This document shows, piece by piece, positions 24,385 through 33,772 of a stretch of DNA of 64,000 bases (within the stretch, counting starts at the first letter, position 1; every line of letters starts with the position of its first letter). This DNA is from Phormidium tanganyikae FI6-MK23 (lineage in GTDB: Bacteria > Cyanobacteriota > Cyanobacteriia > Leptolyngbyales > Leptolyngbyaceae). A program made the translations under genes and the position numbers. The stretch is taken from positions 1 through 64,000 of the forward strand of contig JAHHHU010000007.1 in NCBI GenBank assembly GCA_019359175.1. Reading direction: 5' to 3'. The notes below the pieces were generated by a model. The model saw only the letters and a list, made by a program, of their open reading frames with translations. It searched no databases and was not told the DNA's origin.

Positions 24385-25581
24385 ATGTCAAACCAAACTG
24401 TTGTCGATCGTATTTACAAATTCAATGAAGAACGCGATCCTGAACTGTTGAAGCTGAAATACAAAGCGATGTCAAAAGATGCGTTTGTGTTTCTGCGGGG
24501 AACTTGTCATTTGTTTTATCAGGATCTGCTTGTCGAGGGTGTGTTTCAATCGGCTCCGCCTGTATGGTGTTGTGGTGATCTGCATTTGCAGAATTTCGGC
24601 ACGTTTAAGGGAGACGATCGCTTAGTTTATTTCGATGTGAATGATTTTGATGAAGCGCTCTTAGCTCCTTGTACGTGGGATATTGCGCGATTGCTGACGA
24701 GCATCATTGTTGGCGCTCACACGCTCAATGTGGGGGATGAAGATGCCCTCCAGCTTTGTCATTATTTTCTCGAAATCTACACTAAAGAATTGTCCACCGG
24801 AAAGGATCGAACGGTGCATGGAGAGGTGTCAACCGGATTAGTAAAAGAGTTGCTGACCGGGTTGAAAACTCGCAGACGAAGAGACTTTCTAGATGAACGA
24901 ACCGAGATCAAAGGCAAACAACGATCGCTGAAATTAATCGAAGGTAAAACCACACTCGCTACGGAAGCACAACGTCAAATGGTGACAGAAGCGATCGCGC
25001 AATGTGCAACGACTCAAGTGAATCCGAAGTTTTACACCATTCTCGACGTGATGCACCGAATCGCGGGAACTGGGAGTTTGGGACTCGATCGCTATGTGAT
25101 TTTAGTCGAGGGCAACGGTTCACCAAATCAGACTTATTTACTTGATCTCAAAGCTTCTCGATCGTCTTCGCTGCAACCTTATACGCCTTGCCCGCAACCC
25201 GATTGGAAAAGCGAAGCAGAGCGAATCACCGCAATTCAGGATCGATTCCAAGAGTCCCCGCCTGCGTTGTTGACTCCGTTAATGATTCACAATCGTCCTT
25301 ACGTATTGCGAGAACTGCAACCGACCGCCGATCGCGTCAATCTCGAAACCAAAAACGGCAAGATTAAACGCTTGAAAAAAGTGATCAAAACAATGGCAGA
25401 AGTAACCGCATGGGGACAGATGCGGAGTACAGGGCGGCAGAAATCCGCAATCGCAGATGACTTGATTGCGTTTGCTCAGACGGCTGAGGAGTGGCGTCCA
25501 GTTTTGATCGAATTTGCGCGATCGTATGCGGCACAGGTTGAGCGAGATTATCAGGAGTTCAAAACGCAGATTGGGAAATGA
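24385..25581 (+). CDS. DUF2252 family protein (kinase-like fold)
   Basis: About 398 residues. The DUF2252 family has an aminoglycoside-phosphotransferase-like fold. Visible motifs: FLRGTCHLFYQDL, WCCGDLHLQNFGTF (HxxN-like catalytic loop at about 78-85) and FDVNDFDEALLAP (metal-binding DxN/D), then LDLKASRSSSL and RELQPTADRVNLE. Substrate unknown. I start at the ATG 24385 (MSNQTVVDRIYKF); a GTG at 24337 is possible. It is convergent with the TPR gene. Confidence 0.85.
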   Translation: MSNQTVVDRIYKFNEERDPELLKLKYKAMSKDAFVFLRGTCHLFYQDLLVEGVFQSAPPVWCCGDLHLQNFGTFKGDDRLVYFDVNDFDEALLAPCTWDIARLLTSIIVGAHTLNVGDEDALQLCHYFLEIYTKELSTGKDRTVHGEVSTGLVKELLTGLKTRRRRDFLDERTEIKGKQRSLKLIEGKTTLATEAQRQMVTEAIAQCATTQVNPKFYTILDVMHRIAGTGSLGLDRYVILVEGNGSPNQTYLLDLKASRSSSLQPYTPCPQPDWKSEAERITAIQDRFQESPPALLTPLMIHNRPYVLRELQPTADRVNLETKNGKIKRLKKVIKTMAEVTAWGQMRSTGRQKSAIADDLIAFAQTAEEWRPVLIEFARSYAAQVERDYQEFKTQIGK

Positions 25582-25583
25582 AT

Positions 25584-26474
25584 CTACTGCTTCGCCTGTT
25601 GTTGTCGTGTGGTCATGTCTTCATACATCGCTTGGCTCCCAAACCGACGCGCTAAATCGGTTGCTTTTTGCGAATCGGCTCTTGCGGCTTGCGCTTGTCC
25701 AACTTGCTCATAGGCACGAGCGCGATACTCATACGCTTTGACATAGAACGGATTGAATCGGATTGCAGTCGAAAAATCCGCGATCGCCGATCGATAGTCC
25801 TGCATCCAAAAGTAAGCGACTCCTCGATCGATATAAGGACGCGCCGATCCAGAAGGCATCCGTTCAACGGCTTGATTGAAAGTGTTCAACGCCGCGCGAT
25901 AGTTTCGAGCCTCAATCTGCCGATAGCCTTGCTCGATCAACGACCATACATCGGTTTCTGAAGTTTGTCCGGCGGTGGCGGCTGAAAGTTCAAGCAGGCT
26001 GAGTTCGCTTTGATATTGATGTCGGGTGGTTTGCAGGGTCAACAAAGAGGCGCTTTTCTCGGTGTCGAGTTTCGCCTGTCGATCGTCACCTAAACGCGAT
26101 CTCACGAGTGCCAAACCGGAGTACGCGATCGCGGCTTTCGGGTCGATTTGCAGAATGCGATTGTAGCTGTCAACGGCTTGGGGCAATTGACCGCTTTGGA
26201 GTTGTGCAAATCCTCGACCGCTGTAAGCCTCCTTGAAGTTTGGGTCAAGTTGGATCGCGCGGTTAAACTCTGCAATCGCGCCTCGATAATTTCGGTTTCG
26301 TAGCTGTCTCAAGCCTTGCTCAAAGGCGCGATGACTTTGGGCGCTTTCTTGTACGAGAGACGGCGGATTCACTTGAGCGAGGATTTTCGGGTGTCCTACG
26401 AGAAGCGGAGCGAGAAAAAATGCGAACGCCAAGCGTGGTGCAAGCACCGAAAGCCAGATCTGACCAGACTTCAT
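25584..26474 (-). CDS. Exported tetratricopeptide repeat protein
   Basis: 296 residues with a signal peptide (FAFFLAPLLVGHPKILAQ). At least five TPR units: AFEQGLRQLRNRNYRGAIAEF, AYSGRGFAQLQSGQLPQAVDSY, AYSGLALVRSRLGDDRQAK, and two in the C-terminal half (PYIDRGVAYFWMQDYRSAI, AYEYRARAYEQVGQAQAA). These form protein-binding superhelices. Periplasmic location is predicted. No partner is evident; start ATG at 26474. Confidence 0.85.
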   Translation of the reverse strand: MKSGQIWLSVLAPRLAFAFFLAPLLVGHPKILAQVNPPSLVQESAQSHRAFEQGLRQLRNRNYRGAIAEFNRAIQLDPNFKEAYSGRGFAQLQSGQLPQAVDSYNRILQIDPKAAIAYSGLALVRSRLGDDRQAKLDTEKSASLLTLQTTRHQYQSELSLLELSAATAGQTSETDVWSLIEQGYRQIEARNYRAALNTFNQAVERMPSGSARPYIDRGVAYFWMQDYRSAIADFSTAIRFNPFYVKAYEYRARAYEQVGQAQAARADSQKATDLARRFGSQAMYEDMTTRQQQAKQ

Positions 26475-26543
26475 AGCGGAATCTAAGTAAGGAACGGCGA
26501 CAGTTCCGTAAAGTTTTTACAGAATTGTCGTGTGACCTCCTTA

Positions 26544-28091
26544 TTAGTGCCCAGTCATACTGCGTCCGATCTCATTGAAATCCGCATTGTCAATTAAACT
26601 TTCGTATAAAAACTTTCCGCCGCTGATCACAAGAATGCGATCAGAGAGTTTCAGCAGTTCGTCTAGGTCTTCGCTAACGAGCAGAACGGCAACGCCGCGA
26701 TTGCGAGCCTGAAGGATTTGATTGTGAATGTCCTCGACTGCGGCAAAATCTAGACCAAAGCAGGGGTTTGCTGTGATCAAGAGTTTGACGTGAGCCGAAG
26801 AGAGTTCACGGGCTAAAACGGTTCGCTGAACGTTGCCGCCGGATAAATCTCGTACTGGGGTTTCTGGGGACGGCGTTTTGATGTTGAATTGTTGAATCAA
26901 TCCTTGAGCAGCTTCTCGAATGGCTTTGAAGATTAGCAATAAGCCTTTCGATTGAGGGGGTCGATCGAAGGTTCTCAGCGCCAAATTTTCCGCCACGCTC
27001 ATGTGAGGAACGCAGGCATTTTTCAGCGGCTCTTCAGGGAGGAGAAATACGCCGTGTTGGGTCATCTGCGATCGAGTCGCCTGATAAATTTCGCCATTGA
27101 CCAATACTTCACCGGATGTCGCGATTCGCTGTCCGGCTAACACTTCGACAAATTCGCGCTGTCCGTTGCCCGAAATGCCCGCAATGCCGACAATTTCACC
27201 ACTGTGAACATTCAGATTTACGCCTGAAATGGCTTCGAGTCCATTATCTTTATCGGCGTGAAGACTGCGGACTTCGAGAACCGGAACCGGATTATCGTGG
27301 GGCACTTTCTCGACGGGTTGCGCCTCGCGACGTTCGCCCATCATCATTTCGGTAATGTCAGGAACCGCTAAGACTTTCATGCTGCCAGTCCCCGCTAATT
27401 TGCCGCGTCGCAAAACGGTGATTTCATCGGTAAAGCCTGTGACTTCGCGCATTTTGTGGCTGATCAGCAAAACGCTTAATTGTCCTGCACTGACTTGTTC
27501 ACGCAGCAATCCGAGAATTTCATCGGCTTCGTTTGGAGTTAAAACCGAAGTTGGTTCATCGAGAATCAGAATTTTGCTCTTGAGATAAAGCAGTTTGAGA
27601 ATTTCGAGCTTCTGTTTTTCGCCTGCTGCAAGTTGAGATACCAAAGCATCTAGCGGCAACTGAAATGGCGAAGTTTGCATAAATGCTGAGAGTTTTTCGG
27701 TTTCAGATTTCCAGTTGATCAGCAAATTGCCGCCCGATCGAGCAATCACCAAATTTTCTGCGACGGTCATCGCCGGAACCGAGGTGAAATGCTGATACAC
27801 CATACCGATTCCGTATTTTTGGGCATCGCGTGGAGAAGCGATCGTACAGTCCTGCCCGTCTAGCTGAACCTTGCCGCTCGTAGGCGTATAAAATCCCATA
27901 ATGCACTTCACGATCGTACTTTTTCCCGCACCGTTCTCGCCGAGAAGCGCGTGAAAGGTTCCCGGTTTCAGCGTCATTGAAACGTGATCCAAAGCGGTAA
28001 AAGTTCCGAAGCGTTTCGTCATTTCTCGGACTTCGAGCAGCGGCGGCAAATTTTGAGTTTCTAAAGTTGAAGGTTCGGTTGCAGTCGTCAT
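26544..28091 (-). CDS. ABC transporter ATPase, nucleoside/BMP family (tandem NBD)
   Basis: 515 residues with two fused nucleotide-binding domains, as in NupO/YufO-type and sugar-type importers. First NBD: Walker A GENGAGKST at about 53, Q-loop YQHF, signature QLAAGEKQKLEIL, Walker B ILILDEPTS. The second NBD (from residue 270) has a degenerate P-loop GISGNGQRE and LSGGNVQRTVLAREL. It pairs with the two permeases upstream (29.2-30.3 kb) to import nucleosides or related ligands (family inference). The gap to the permease contains a palindromic repeat (28152-28238). Confidence 0.92.
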   Translation of the reverse strand: MTTATEPSTLETQNLPPLLEVREMTKRFGTFTALDHVSMTLKPGTFHALLGENGAGKSTIVKCIMGFYTPTSGKVQLDGQDCTIASPRDAQKYGIGMVYQHFTSVPAMTVAENLVIARSGGNLLINWKSETEKLSAFMQTSPFQLPLDALVSQLAAGEKQKLEILKLLYLKSKILILDEPTSVLTPNEADEILGLLREQVSAGQLSVLLISHKMREVTGFTDEITVLRRGKLAGTGSMKVLAVPDITEMMMGERREAQPVEKVPHDNPVPVLEVRSLHADKDNGLEAISGVNLNVHSGEIVGIAGISGNGQREFVEVLAGQRIATSGEVLVNGEIYQATRSQMTQHGVFLLPEEPLKNACVPHMSVAENLALRTFDRPPQSKGLLLIFKAIREAAQGLIQQFNIKTPSPETPVRDLSGGNVQRTVLARELSSAHVKLLITANPCFGLDFAAVEDIHNQILQARNRGVAVLLVSEDLDELLKLSDRILVISGGKFLYESLIDNADFNEIGRSMTGH

Positions 28092-28151
28092 AGTGTTTGA
28101 TTTGAATGGATTAGTTCAATGAGGTTCTCCGCTTCGTTGTTGTAGGCTTCT

Positions 28152-28238
28152 GCCCCCTAAATCCCCCATGCTGGGGGACTTTGAGAAATTGAGGTTCTCT
28201 TGGCTCGAAGTCCCCCATTCATGGGGGATTTAGGGAGC
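28152..28238. repeat. Dispersed palindromic repeat, copy 2
   Basis: GCCCCCTAAATCCCCCATGC starts the left arm, and TCCCCCATTCATGGGGGATT followed by TAGGGA the right arm. The arms form an inverted repeat with mismatches around a 30-base spacer. It lies between the permease and ATPase genes of one ABC operon; possible effects are mRNA stabilisation or partial termination. Confidence 0.8.
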
Positions 28239-28267
28239 TTCCCGAAGTCAGAATCGAAGCGAATCAA

Positions 28268-29215
28268 TTAATTCAATGTCCCCAATGCGCCAGGAGCGCC
28301 AGAAATCGTGCGTTTCGGCGAACAAGTCAGAATCATAATCACCAGCGTCAACACATACGGTGCAGCATTGAACAGATAATATCCGCCCTCAATTCCCACC
28401 GCTTGCAACGCAGGTCCGACCGCTTGCGCTCCCCCAAACAACATCGAAGCCCACAAGCACTGCACCGGATTCCACCGCGCAAAAATCACCAGCGCCACTG
28501 CCATCAATCCCTGTCCGCTCGAAATTCGCTCCGACCAACTCCCCGGATAATACAGCGACAGATAAGCCCCACCAATTCCCGCCAAAAATCCGCCTGCCAT
28601 AATACACAGCATCCGCACTTTCTTAATCGAAATCCCCATCGCCAAAGCTGCTTCAGGATTATCGCCCACCGCTCGAATAAACAATCCCCAGCGCGTAGAT
28701 TTGAAAAACCAAGCCATGATGGGCGCGATCGCAATTCCCAACACAAACAGTAAATTGATCCGAAACGTCTGCTGGATTTGCGGAATCGAACTCCAATCAC
28801 CAAGCCCGATCGACGGAAGCGCAGGTGCGGATGGTTGAATAAACGGTTTACCCAAAAAGAACGCCAATCCACTCCCAAAAATAATCATGGCAATTCCCAC
28901 TGCCACATCATTTACCTTGGGTTGCTGCGATACCCAAGCGTGAATGAACGCTAACAGCATTCCAGCAATTCCAGCGGCAAGCACACCGAGCCAGGGAGAT
29001 ATCGCGCTTCCAACCGTTCCCTGAGTCAAATAAGACACGGCATAAGCGCTCATTGCTCCTATCAGCAAATTGCCTTCTAATCCGAGGTTAATTTTGCCGC
29101 TTTTCTCGGTCAAACATTCGCCCAGACTCACAAATAAAAAGGGTGCGCTTCCTCGTAGCGTTCCTGCCACGATCGCTAAAGGAATTCCCCACCATCCGAT
29201 CGCTTCTGCTGCCAT
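28268..29215 (-). CDS. ABC transporter permease, nucleoside/BMP family (second permease)
   Basis: About 315 residues, starting at ATG 29215 with GGGAGG eight bases upstream; the frame is open further, overlapping the previous permease gene. Eight to ten membrane helices, with the family motif GLEGNLLIGAM and the EAA-like loop AVGDNPEAALAMGISIKKVR. Partner of the preceding permease in a heteromeric importer of the NupPQ/YufPQ type. Confidence 0.93.
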   Translation of the reverse strand: MAAEAIGWWGIPLAIVAGTLRGSAPFLFVSLGECLTEKSGKINLGLEGNLLIGAMSAYAVSYLTQGTVGSAISPWLGVLAAGIAGMLLAFIHAWVSQQPKVNDVAVGIAMIIFGSGLAFFLGKPFIQPSAPALPSIGLGDWSSIPQIQQTFRINLLFVLGIAIAPIMAWFFKSTRWGLFIRAVGDNPEAALAMGISIKKVRMLCIMAGGFLAGIGGAYLSLYYPGSWSERISSGQGLMAVALVIFARWNPVQCLWASMLFGGAQAVGPALQAVGIEGGYYLFNAAPYVLTLVIMILTCSPKRTISGAPGALGTLN

Positions 29216-29219
29216 TGGT

Positions 29220-30314
29220 CTAACCTCCCTGAACGGCTGATGATACGGGCATTTTCGGCTCTGGCTCTTTGAAGATTTTGAACCGACCATATAGCGATTC
29301 ACTGTACAGCACGACTAAAAAGACTAATCCTTGTAGAACATACACGGTGGCATCTGGGAGATCCAGTCGCCGTTGTAAGATACTGCCGCTTGCAAGAATC
29401 CCACCAAACAGAATCGCAATAATACTTGCAGCAATCGGGTTATTTCGCGCCACAAACGCTACCAAAATACCCGAATATCCATAGTTTGCGTTCAGTGATT
29501 CGTTCGCGCGCCCATGCACTGCGGCGATTTCAACCATTCCAGCCAGTCCTGCACACGATCCCGCAAGAAAACAAATCGCTAAAGTCAACTTTCCGACGGG
29601 AAGCCCCGCGACTCTTGCAGCTTTGACGTTACCGCCCGCAGTCCGCGCCGCAAAACCAAACGTTGTTCGTTGAATTAGAAAATAAGCAATCACACAAGCC
29701 ACAATGCCGTAGATCAGACCGTAGTGAACTCGCGGGAATAATGGAATTGTGCCTAAGCGATCGAGATCTGGAATCGCATAGCTCGATGGCTTATTGAGCG
29801 AACTCGGATCGCGCATCGGGCCGCCCACCAGATGATTCAAGAGCGCGATCGCAATATAGTTCATCAGCAAGCTACTAATCGTTTCGTTCACGGCGCGGTA
29901 GTGGCGCAAGGCTCCGACAATTCCAATCCACAATCCGCCGCCAAACATTCCCGCGATCGCCATCGAAACTTGAGCCACGACAGCAGGCGCTTGATTGAGT
30001 GCAGAAAGTCCAACGATCGTCGCGGCAATTCCGCCCATCACTAATGCACCTTCGTTGCCGATAATCACGAGCCCCAATCGGGCTGGCAATGCGGTACAAA
30101 GCGAAGTCAACATTAACGGAGCCGCACGAATCAGCGAATTTTGAAACGATGACCAGCTTCCGAAAGCCGCTTGATAGATCGCAGAATACACCTCGAAAGG
30201 ATTTGCACCAGCGGCAAAGCAAAAGAGTCCAAACAAAACCAGTGAAAAGAGAAGGGCAGCGATCGGAATACAAATCGCCTCTAGGGTTTTGCGCCAATTT
30301 CCAACAGTGAGCAT
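29220..30314 (-). CDS. ABC transporter permease, nucleoside/BMP family (first permease)
   Basis: 364 residues, ten or so membrane helices. The glycine-rich NEGALVMGGIAATIVG motif and the loop TAGGNVKAARVAGLPVGKL (the coupling helix region) are typical for NupP/YufP permeases of the branched-chain-amino-acid-like transporter family. First gene of the operon permease - permease - ATPase. I see no BMP-type substrate-binding lipoprotein upstream or downstream. Confidence 0.93.
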   Translation of the reverse strand: MLTVGNWRKTLEAICIPIAALLFSLVLFGLFCFAAGANPFEVYSAIYQAAFGSWSSFQNSLIRAAPLMLTSLCTALPARLGLVIIGNEGALVMGGIAATIVGLSALNQAPAVVAQVSMAIAGMFGGGLWIGIVGALRHYRAVNETISSLLMNYIAIALLNHLVGGPMRDPSSLNKPSSYAIPDLDRLGTIPLFPRVHYGLIYGIVACVIAYFLIQRTTFGFAARTAGGNVKAARVAGLPVGKLTLAICFLAGSCAGLAGMVEIAAVHGRANESLNANYGYSGILVAFVARNNPIAASIIAILFGGILASGSILQRRLDLPDATVYVLQGLVFLVVLYSESLYGRFKIFKEPEPKMPVSSAVQGG

Positions 30315-30470
30315 ATGAGCAACCTATGCTGAATCTCAAACATTTTCACCTTTTTGCTGTGCCAAAAATGTACTCCTGCTCACGAATCGACTCAACGCCC
30401 GTCGCAGAGTTGATTTCGCTTTCAAAATCCCGCGCTACGATGACCATTAAGAACTTCACACCTCACCGCT

Positions 30471-31232
30471 ATGAATCTTCTCACTCAAGTCCTTCACATT
30501 GTCGGTTCAGGAGCAAGCGCTTACATTCTGTCGAGCAGCATTCGCGATCCCAAAACGCGCCCGAATTTAATCGCAGGGTTTCAGATGGCAGAGTCGGGGT
30601 CTGTCCCATTTTTGCAAGCATTACGCGATCGAGCCGCTTCAGAAGGAGAAACTTGGCTCGCTGAAAGACTCGATCGACACGCCAGTGACGAAAAACGGCA
30701 CGGTCAAATCTTCGCTCACGGTTTAAAGCAACTCAATCAGCGCGTGATGGATTTTGGCAAAATGCGCGAGAAAGAAATCGATGGCAGACCGGATGAATCA
30801 AAACGGAGTCCGTTCTTTGGGTCGTATTTCAAGGGTTATTCTCAAGAACAGTTGAAGCCTGAAAACATCGAGTGGGGCGTGTTTCTTGCCAGCACTTACA
30901 TTCTGGAACTCGATGCCAGCAAGGACTTTTTGCGCCTCTCGAATGCGTTACCCAACGATGCCACCAGCGCAAATCTGAAAAAAGGAATTCTCAGTGTAGC
31001 TCAAGATGAAACTGGACACGCTGCTTATCTGCATGAAGCGATGGAGCGTCGATACGGAGCGCGACAAACGCAGGTTTTAGTCGATGAATGGCGGACTCGC
31101 AAAGTGGATGCGATGCTTGCTGCGATGCAGAACTTCATCACTAAGGGTGGAAAGATGGCACAAATGGTTGAAGAAGGTGCGCCTGTCGATATGGCAGCGG
31201 AAGCCCCAGTATTGGAACAAATGGCAACTTAA
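30471..31232 (+). CDS. Ferritin-like domain protein
   Basis: 253 residues, all helical. Four-helix bundle with carboxylate/His metal ligands: E41 (MAESGSVPF), E..DEKRHG at about 73-78, E146-like (STYILELDASKDF) and DETGHAAYL at about 186. This is the di-iron ferritin/MiaE-like arrangement. Function in the cell (oxidoreductase or iron handling) is unknown. The C-terminal 40 residues are a Met/Ala/Glu-rich extension. Divergent from the ABC transporter operon. Confidence 0.8.
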   Translation: MNLLTQVLHIVGSGASAYILSSSIRDPKTRPNLIAGFQMAESGSVPFLQALRDRAASEGETWLAERLDRHASDEKRHGQIFAHGLKQLNQRVMDFGKMREKEIDGRPDESKRSPFFGSYFKGYSQEQLKPENIEWGVFLASTYILELDASKDFLRLSNALPNDATSANLKKGILSVAQDETGHAAYLHEAMERRYGARQTQVLVDEWRTRKVDAMLAAMQNFITKGGKMAQMVEEGAPVDMAAEAPVLEQMAT

Positions 31233-31350
31233 ACGACTTAAACGATAGGGCGCGATCGACAGACGCGATTCCTTGAAGTCACGTTAAGGGACTGTTCACG
31301 ATCGACGATTGTGATCCATCATAGAAAGCGCTAACTCGATCGCCCCCGCT

Positions 31351-32118
31351 ATGATTGCAAAATTTCTTCGACTGTTCAAATCCTGCATCGTTCTGTTCAC
31401 GCTCTGTCTCGTTACTTCAGGCTGTATCAATTACGATGTGGGAATTCAGTTTGATAGCCCAAATCGGGGCGCGATCGTGCAGCGAATTCAACTTGACGAT
31501 CGTTTAATGACGTTTACCAGCGGTACGGCTCAAACTTGGTTAGCCAATATCAATCAGCGAGTTAGACGACTGCAAGGAAAAACCCGCAAACTCTCGAATC
31601 AAACAGTGTTAGCAACGATTCCGTTTAGCAATGGACAAGATTTAGAGAAGAAATTTAATCAGTATTTTAGTGTTGAACTTGCGGCGAAGATTCGGAATAA
31701 AAAGCCGTTAGAACTGCCGAAAATCGATTCTAAACTACAAGTGAAACAAGCGAATTTCCTACTATTTGAGCGGACTCGATTGATCTACGATGTGGATTTA
31801 CGATCGCTCGGTGTCTCTGCTCCCGACGGCAATGTTTTGGTCAATCCAAATTCGCTTTTAGAATTGCAATTTAGTCTTGATGCACCGTGGGGCGCACGAA
31901 GTTTGACTCGCACAAAAAATGGGGCAATCATTCCCGCTCGTCGCAATGGGAAGCAATTAATTTGGACGCTTCAACCGGGTCAACAAAATCATATTGAAAC
32001 CGCTTTTTGGATGCCAAGTCCGCTCGGAATTGGAACGGCGATCGTCCTAGCGATCGTTGCAGTTGGAATCTATTTCAAAAATCAACAGTTACCGCCTGCG
32101 GCAAAGCCTGCGGTCTAA
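31351..32118 (+). CDS. DUF3153 lipoprotein
   Basis: 255 residues. N-terminal lipoprotein signal (SCIVLFTLCLVTSGC, lipobox Cys about 25) followed directly by INYDVGIQFDSPNRGAIVQRI, the DUF3153 motif. One C-terminal membrane segment (LGIGTAIVLAIVAVGIYF, about 225-243). DUF3153 proteins are found in cyanobacteria and plastids, at the membrane, with unknown role. Probably cotranscribed with the AI-2E transporter (6 bases apart). Confidence 0.9.
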   Translation: MIAKFLRLFKSCIVLFTLCLVTSGCINYDVGIQFDSPNRGAIVQRIQLDDRLMTFTSGTAQTWLANINQRVRRLQGKTRKLSNQTVLATIPFSNGQDLEKKFNQYFSVELAAKIRNKKPLELPKIDSKLQVKQANFLLFERTRLIYDVDLRSLGVSAPDGNVLVNPNSLLELQFSLDAPWGARSLTRTKNGAIIPARRNGKQLIWTLQPGQQNHIETAFWMPSPLGIGTAIVLAIVAVGIYFKNQQLPPAAKPAV

Positions 32119-32124
32119 AGAACT

Positions 32125-33207
32125 ATGGCGCGTCGTTCACAGGATTTGCAGCGCTGGCTGATCATCGGATTAAGTGGCCCGATCATTGCTTTGAATGTTT
32201 GGCTACTCAGTCAGCTTTTCGCTTATTTTGATCATCTGGTTGCGGTTTTAACGATCTCTGCAATTTTAGCGTTTCTGCTTGATTATCCGGTTCGAGCGTT
32301 TCAGCAAGTTCGGATCAAACGGCAAGGTGCGATCGTCATTGTGATTTTAATTACGATCGCGCTTGTGGCAATTTTGGCGACTACACTGATGCCAATTTTG
32401 CTCGCTCAAACCGCGCAGTTATTAGAGAAAATTCCGGGGTGGTTGGAAACCAGTCGCTTAAATTTAGATGCTTGGGATAATTGGGCAAAAGAGCGAAATT
32501 ACCCGATCGATCTAAAAGGTTTTGGAGGTCGATTAAGTACACAAATTGAAAACCAAATTCAAATTATTGCACCTCAAGCATTAGGACTTGCATTAGGAAC
32601 CGTAACGGGATTAGTAGATACAATTTTAGTCATTGTTTTAGCGTTTTATATGTTGTTGTATGGAGCGCAGCTTTGGCATGGATTGTTAAATCTCGTTCCG
32701 CCTAAATTTGCAGTTCCTTTTGGTGAATCACTGCGAACGAATTTCCATAATTTCTTCTTGAGTCAGATCCTTTTAGCGCTGTTTATGGCATTGGCGGTCA
32801 TTCCCGTTTTTACTGCCTTAAAAGTTCCATTTACGTTAGTTTTTGCATTAATTATTGGAGTCGCTGAAATTATTCCATTTATTGGTGCAACGCTTGGAAT
32901 CGGATTAGTGACCTTATTAGTGGCGCTGCAAAATGGTTGGTTAGCGTTTCAGGTTGCTCTCGCGACGATCGTGCTGCAACAATTCCGCGATAATCTTCTC
33001 GCTCCGAAAATTATGGGAGACTTCACCGGACTAAATCCCCTCTGGATTTTCATCGCCTTACTGATCGGATTGCAAGTCGCAGGCGTGTTAGGCATCATTG
33101 TTGCGGTTCCGATCGCAGGAACGATCAAAGGAACGATCGATGCGATTCGTCACGCCAATGCTCCGATCGTCGCTCCGCCCGAAAAAGAACTTCCCCCACT
33201 TGATTAG
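32125..33207 (+). CDS. AI-2E family transporter
   Basis: 360 residues, eight predicted membrane helices. The C-terminal half contains PFTLVFALIIGVAEIIPFIG and then LLAPKIMGDFTGLNPLWIF, the family signature. Members export autoinducer-2 or exchange small ions such as Na+/H+; the substrate is undetermined in cyanobacteria. Start at ATG 32125 six bases after the previous stop. Confidence 0.92.
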   Translation: MARRSQDLQRWLIIGLSGPIIALNVWLLSQLFAYFDHLVAVLTISAILAFLLDYPVRAFQQVRIKRQGAIVIVILITIALVAILATTLMPILLAQTAQLLEKIPGWLETSRLNLDAWDNWAKERNYPIDLKGFGGRLSTQIENQIQIIAPQALGLALGTVTGLVDTILVIVLAFYMLLYGAQLWHGLLNLVPPKFAVPFGESLRTNFHNFFLSQILLALFMALAVIPVFTALKVPFTLVFALIIGVAEIIPFIGATLGIGLVTLLVALQNGWLAFQVALATIVLQQFRDNLLAPKIMGDFTGLNPLWIFIALLIGLQVAGVLGIIVAVPIAGTIKGTIDAIRHANAPIVAPPEKELPPLD

Positions 33208-33271
33208 ATTTTCTTCCGATTCGCTTGAAGCGAACCTTGCTAAACTAGCGGCGTGATTTGGAGCATCAGCG

Positions 33272-33634
33272 ATGAGACAAGTTAATTTTGTAATCATTTT
33301 CGTGATCTGTTTGGCTTTGGTTTTGTTCGGTATTGAAAACACCGAACCTGCTGTGATTCACGTTGTCCAGAATGTTCAGTTTCAAGCCCCTTTATCGATC
33401 GAGCTAATCCTAGCCGCCGGAATTGGAGCCGTTCTAGCTTGGGTGTTTAGCGTTTGGTCACAAGTTCAAAAAACGGTCGAAATCCGCAAAGAGGTGAATG
33501 TCCGCGAAGACCGGATTCACGAACTCGAAGACGATCTTGAACGCTACAAAGCCGAACTCGAAGAACAACAGCGCCTTTTACCCGCCGCCCAAACCGTTCA
33601 AGATGCAGAATCGCGAGAGATTTACGCTCAGTAG
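33272..33634 (+). CDS. LapA-like (DUF1049) membrane protein
   Basis: 120 residues with two membrane helices (FVIIFVICLALVLFGIEN and SIELILAAGIGAVLAWVFS) and a charged coiled coil (about 65-110, EDRIHELEDDLERYKAELEEQ). This is the lipopolysaccharide assembly protein A-like fold (DUF1049). In E. coli LapA regulates LpxC degradation; in cyanobacteria the role is unproven. Confidence 0.85.
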   Translation: MRQVNFVIIFVICLALVLFGIENTEPAVIHVVQNVQFQAPLSIELILAAGIGAVLAWVFSVWSQVQKTVEIRKEVNVREDRIHELEDDLERYKAELEEQQRLLPAAQTVQDAESREIYAQ

Positions 33635-33646
33635 AACAACTGGAAA

Positions 33647-33760
33647 ATGCCAAATCTCAGCGGTTTATCGAGTCGAGACTGGAGTTTTTGTGTACCATTG
33701 ACCCTATTAGCCTTTATTGTGCTGGCTGCCGTCTACTTTGCACGGGTCAAGATCCGCTAA
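33647..33760 (+). CDS. Small single-span membrane peptide, 37 aa
   Basis: The frame 33647-33760 encodes MPNLSGLSSRDWSFCV, then the hydrophobic LTLLAFIVLAAVYFA and RVKIR. One membrane helix with positive-inside C-terminus. It sits 12 bases after the LapA-like stop and 12 before the scpA start, in the same orientation, so it is likely cotranscribed. The size is like those of small photosystem or NDH subunits, but I do not recognise the sequence. Confidence 0.5.
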   Translation: MPNLSGLSSRDWSFCVPLTLLAFIVLAAVYFARVKIR

Positions 33761-33772
33761 TTCCCTCAATTT

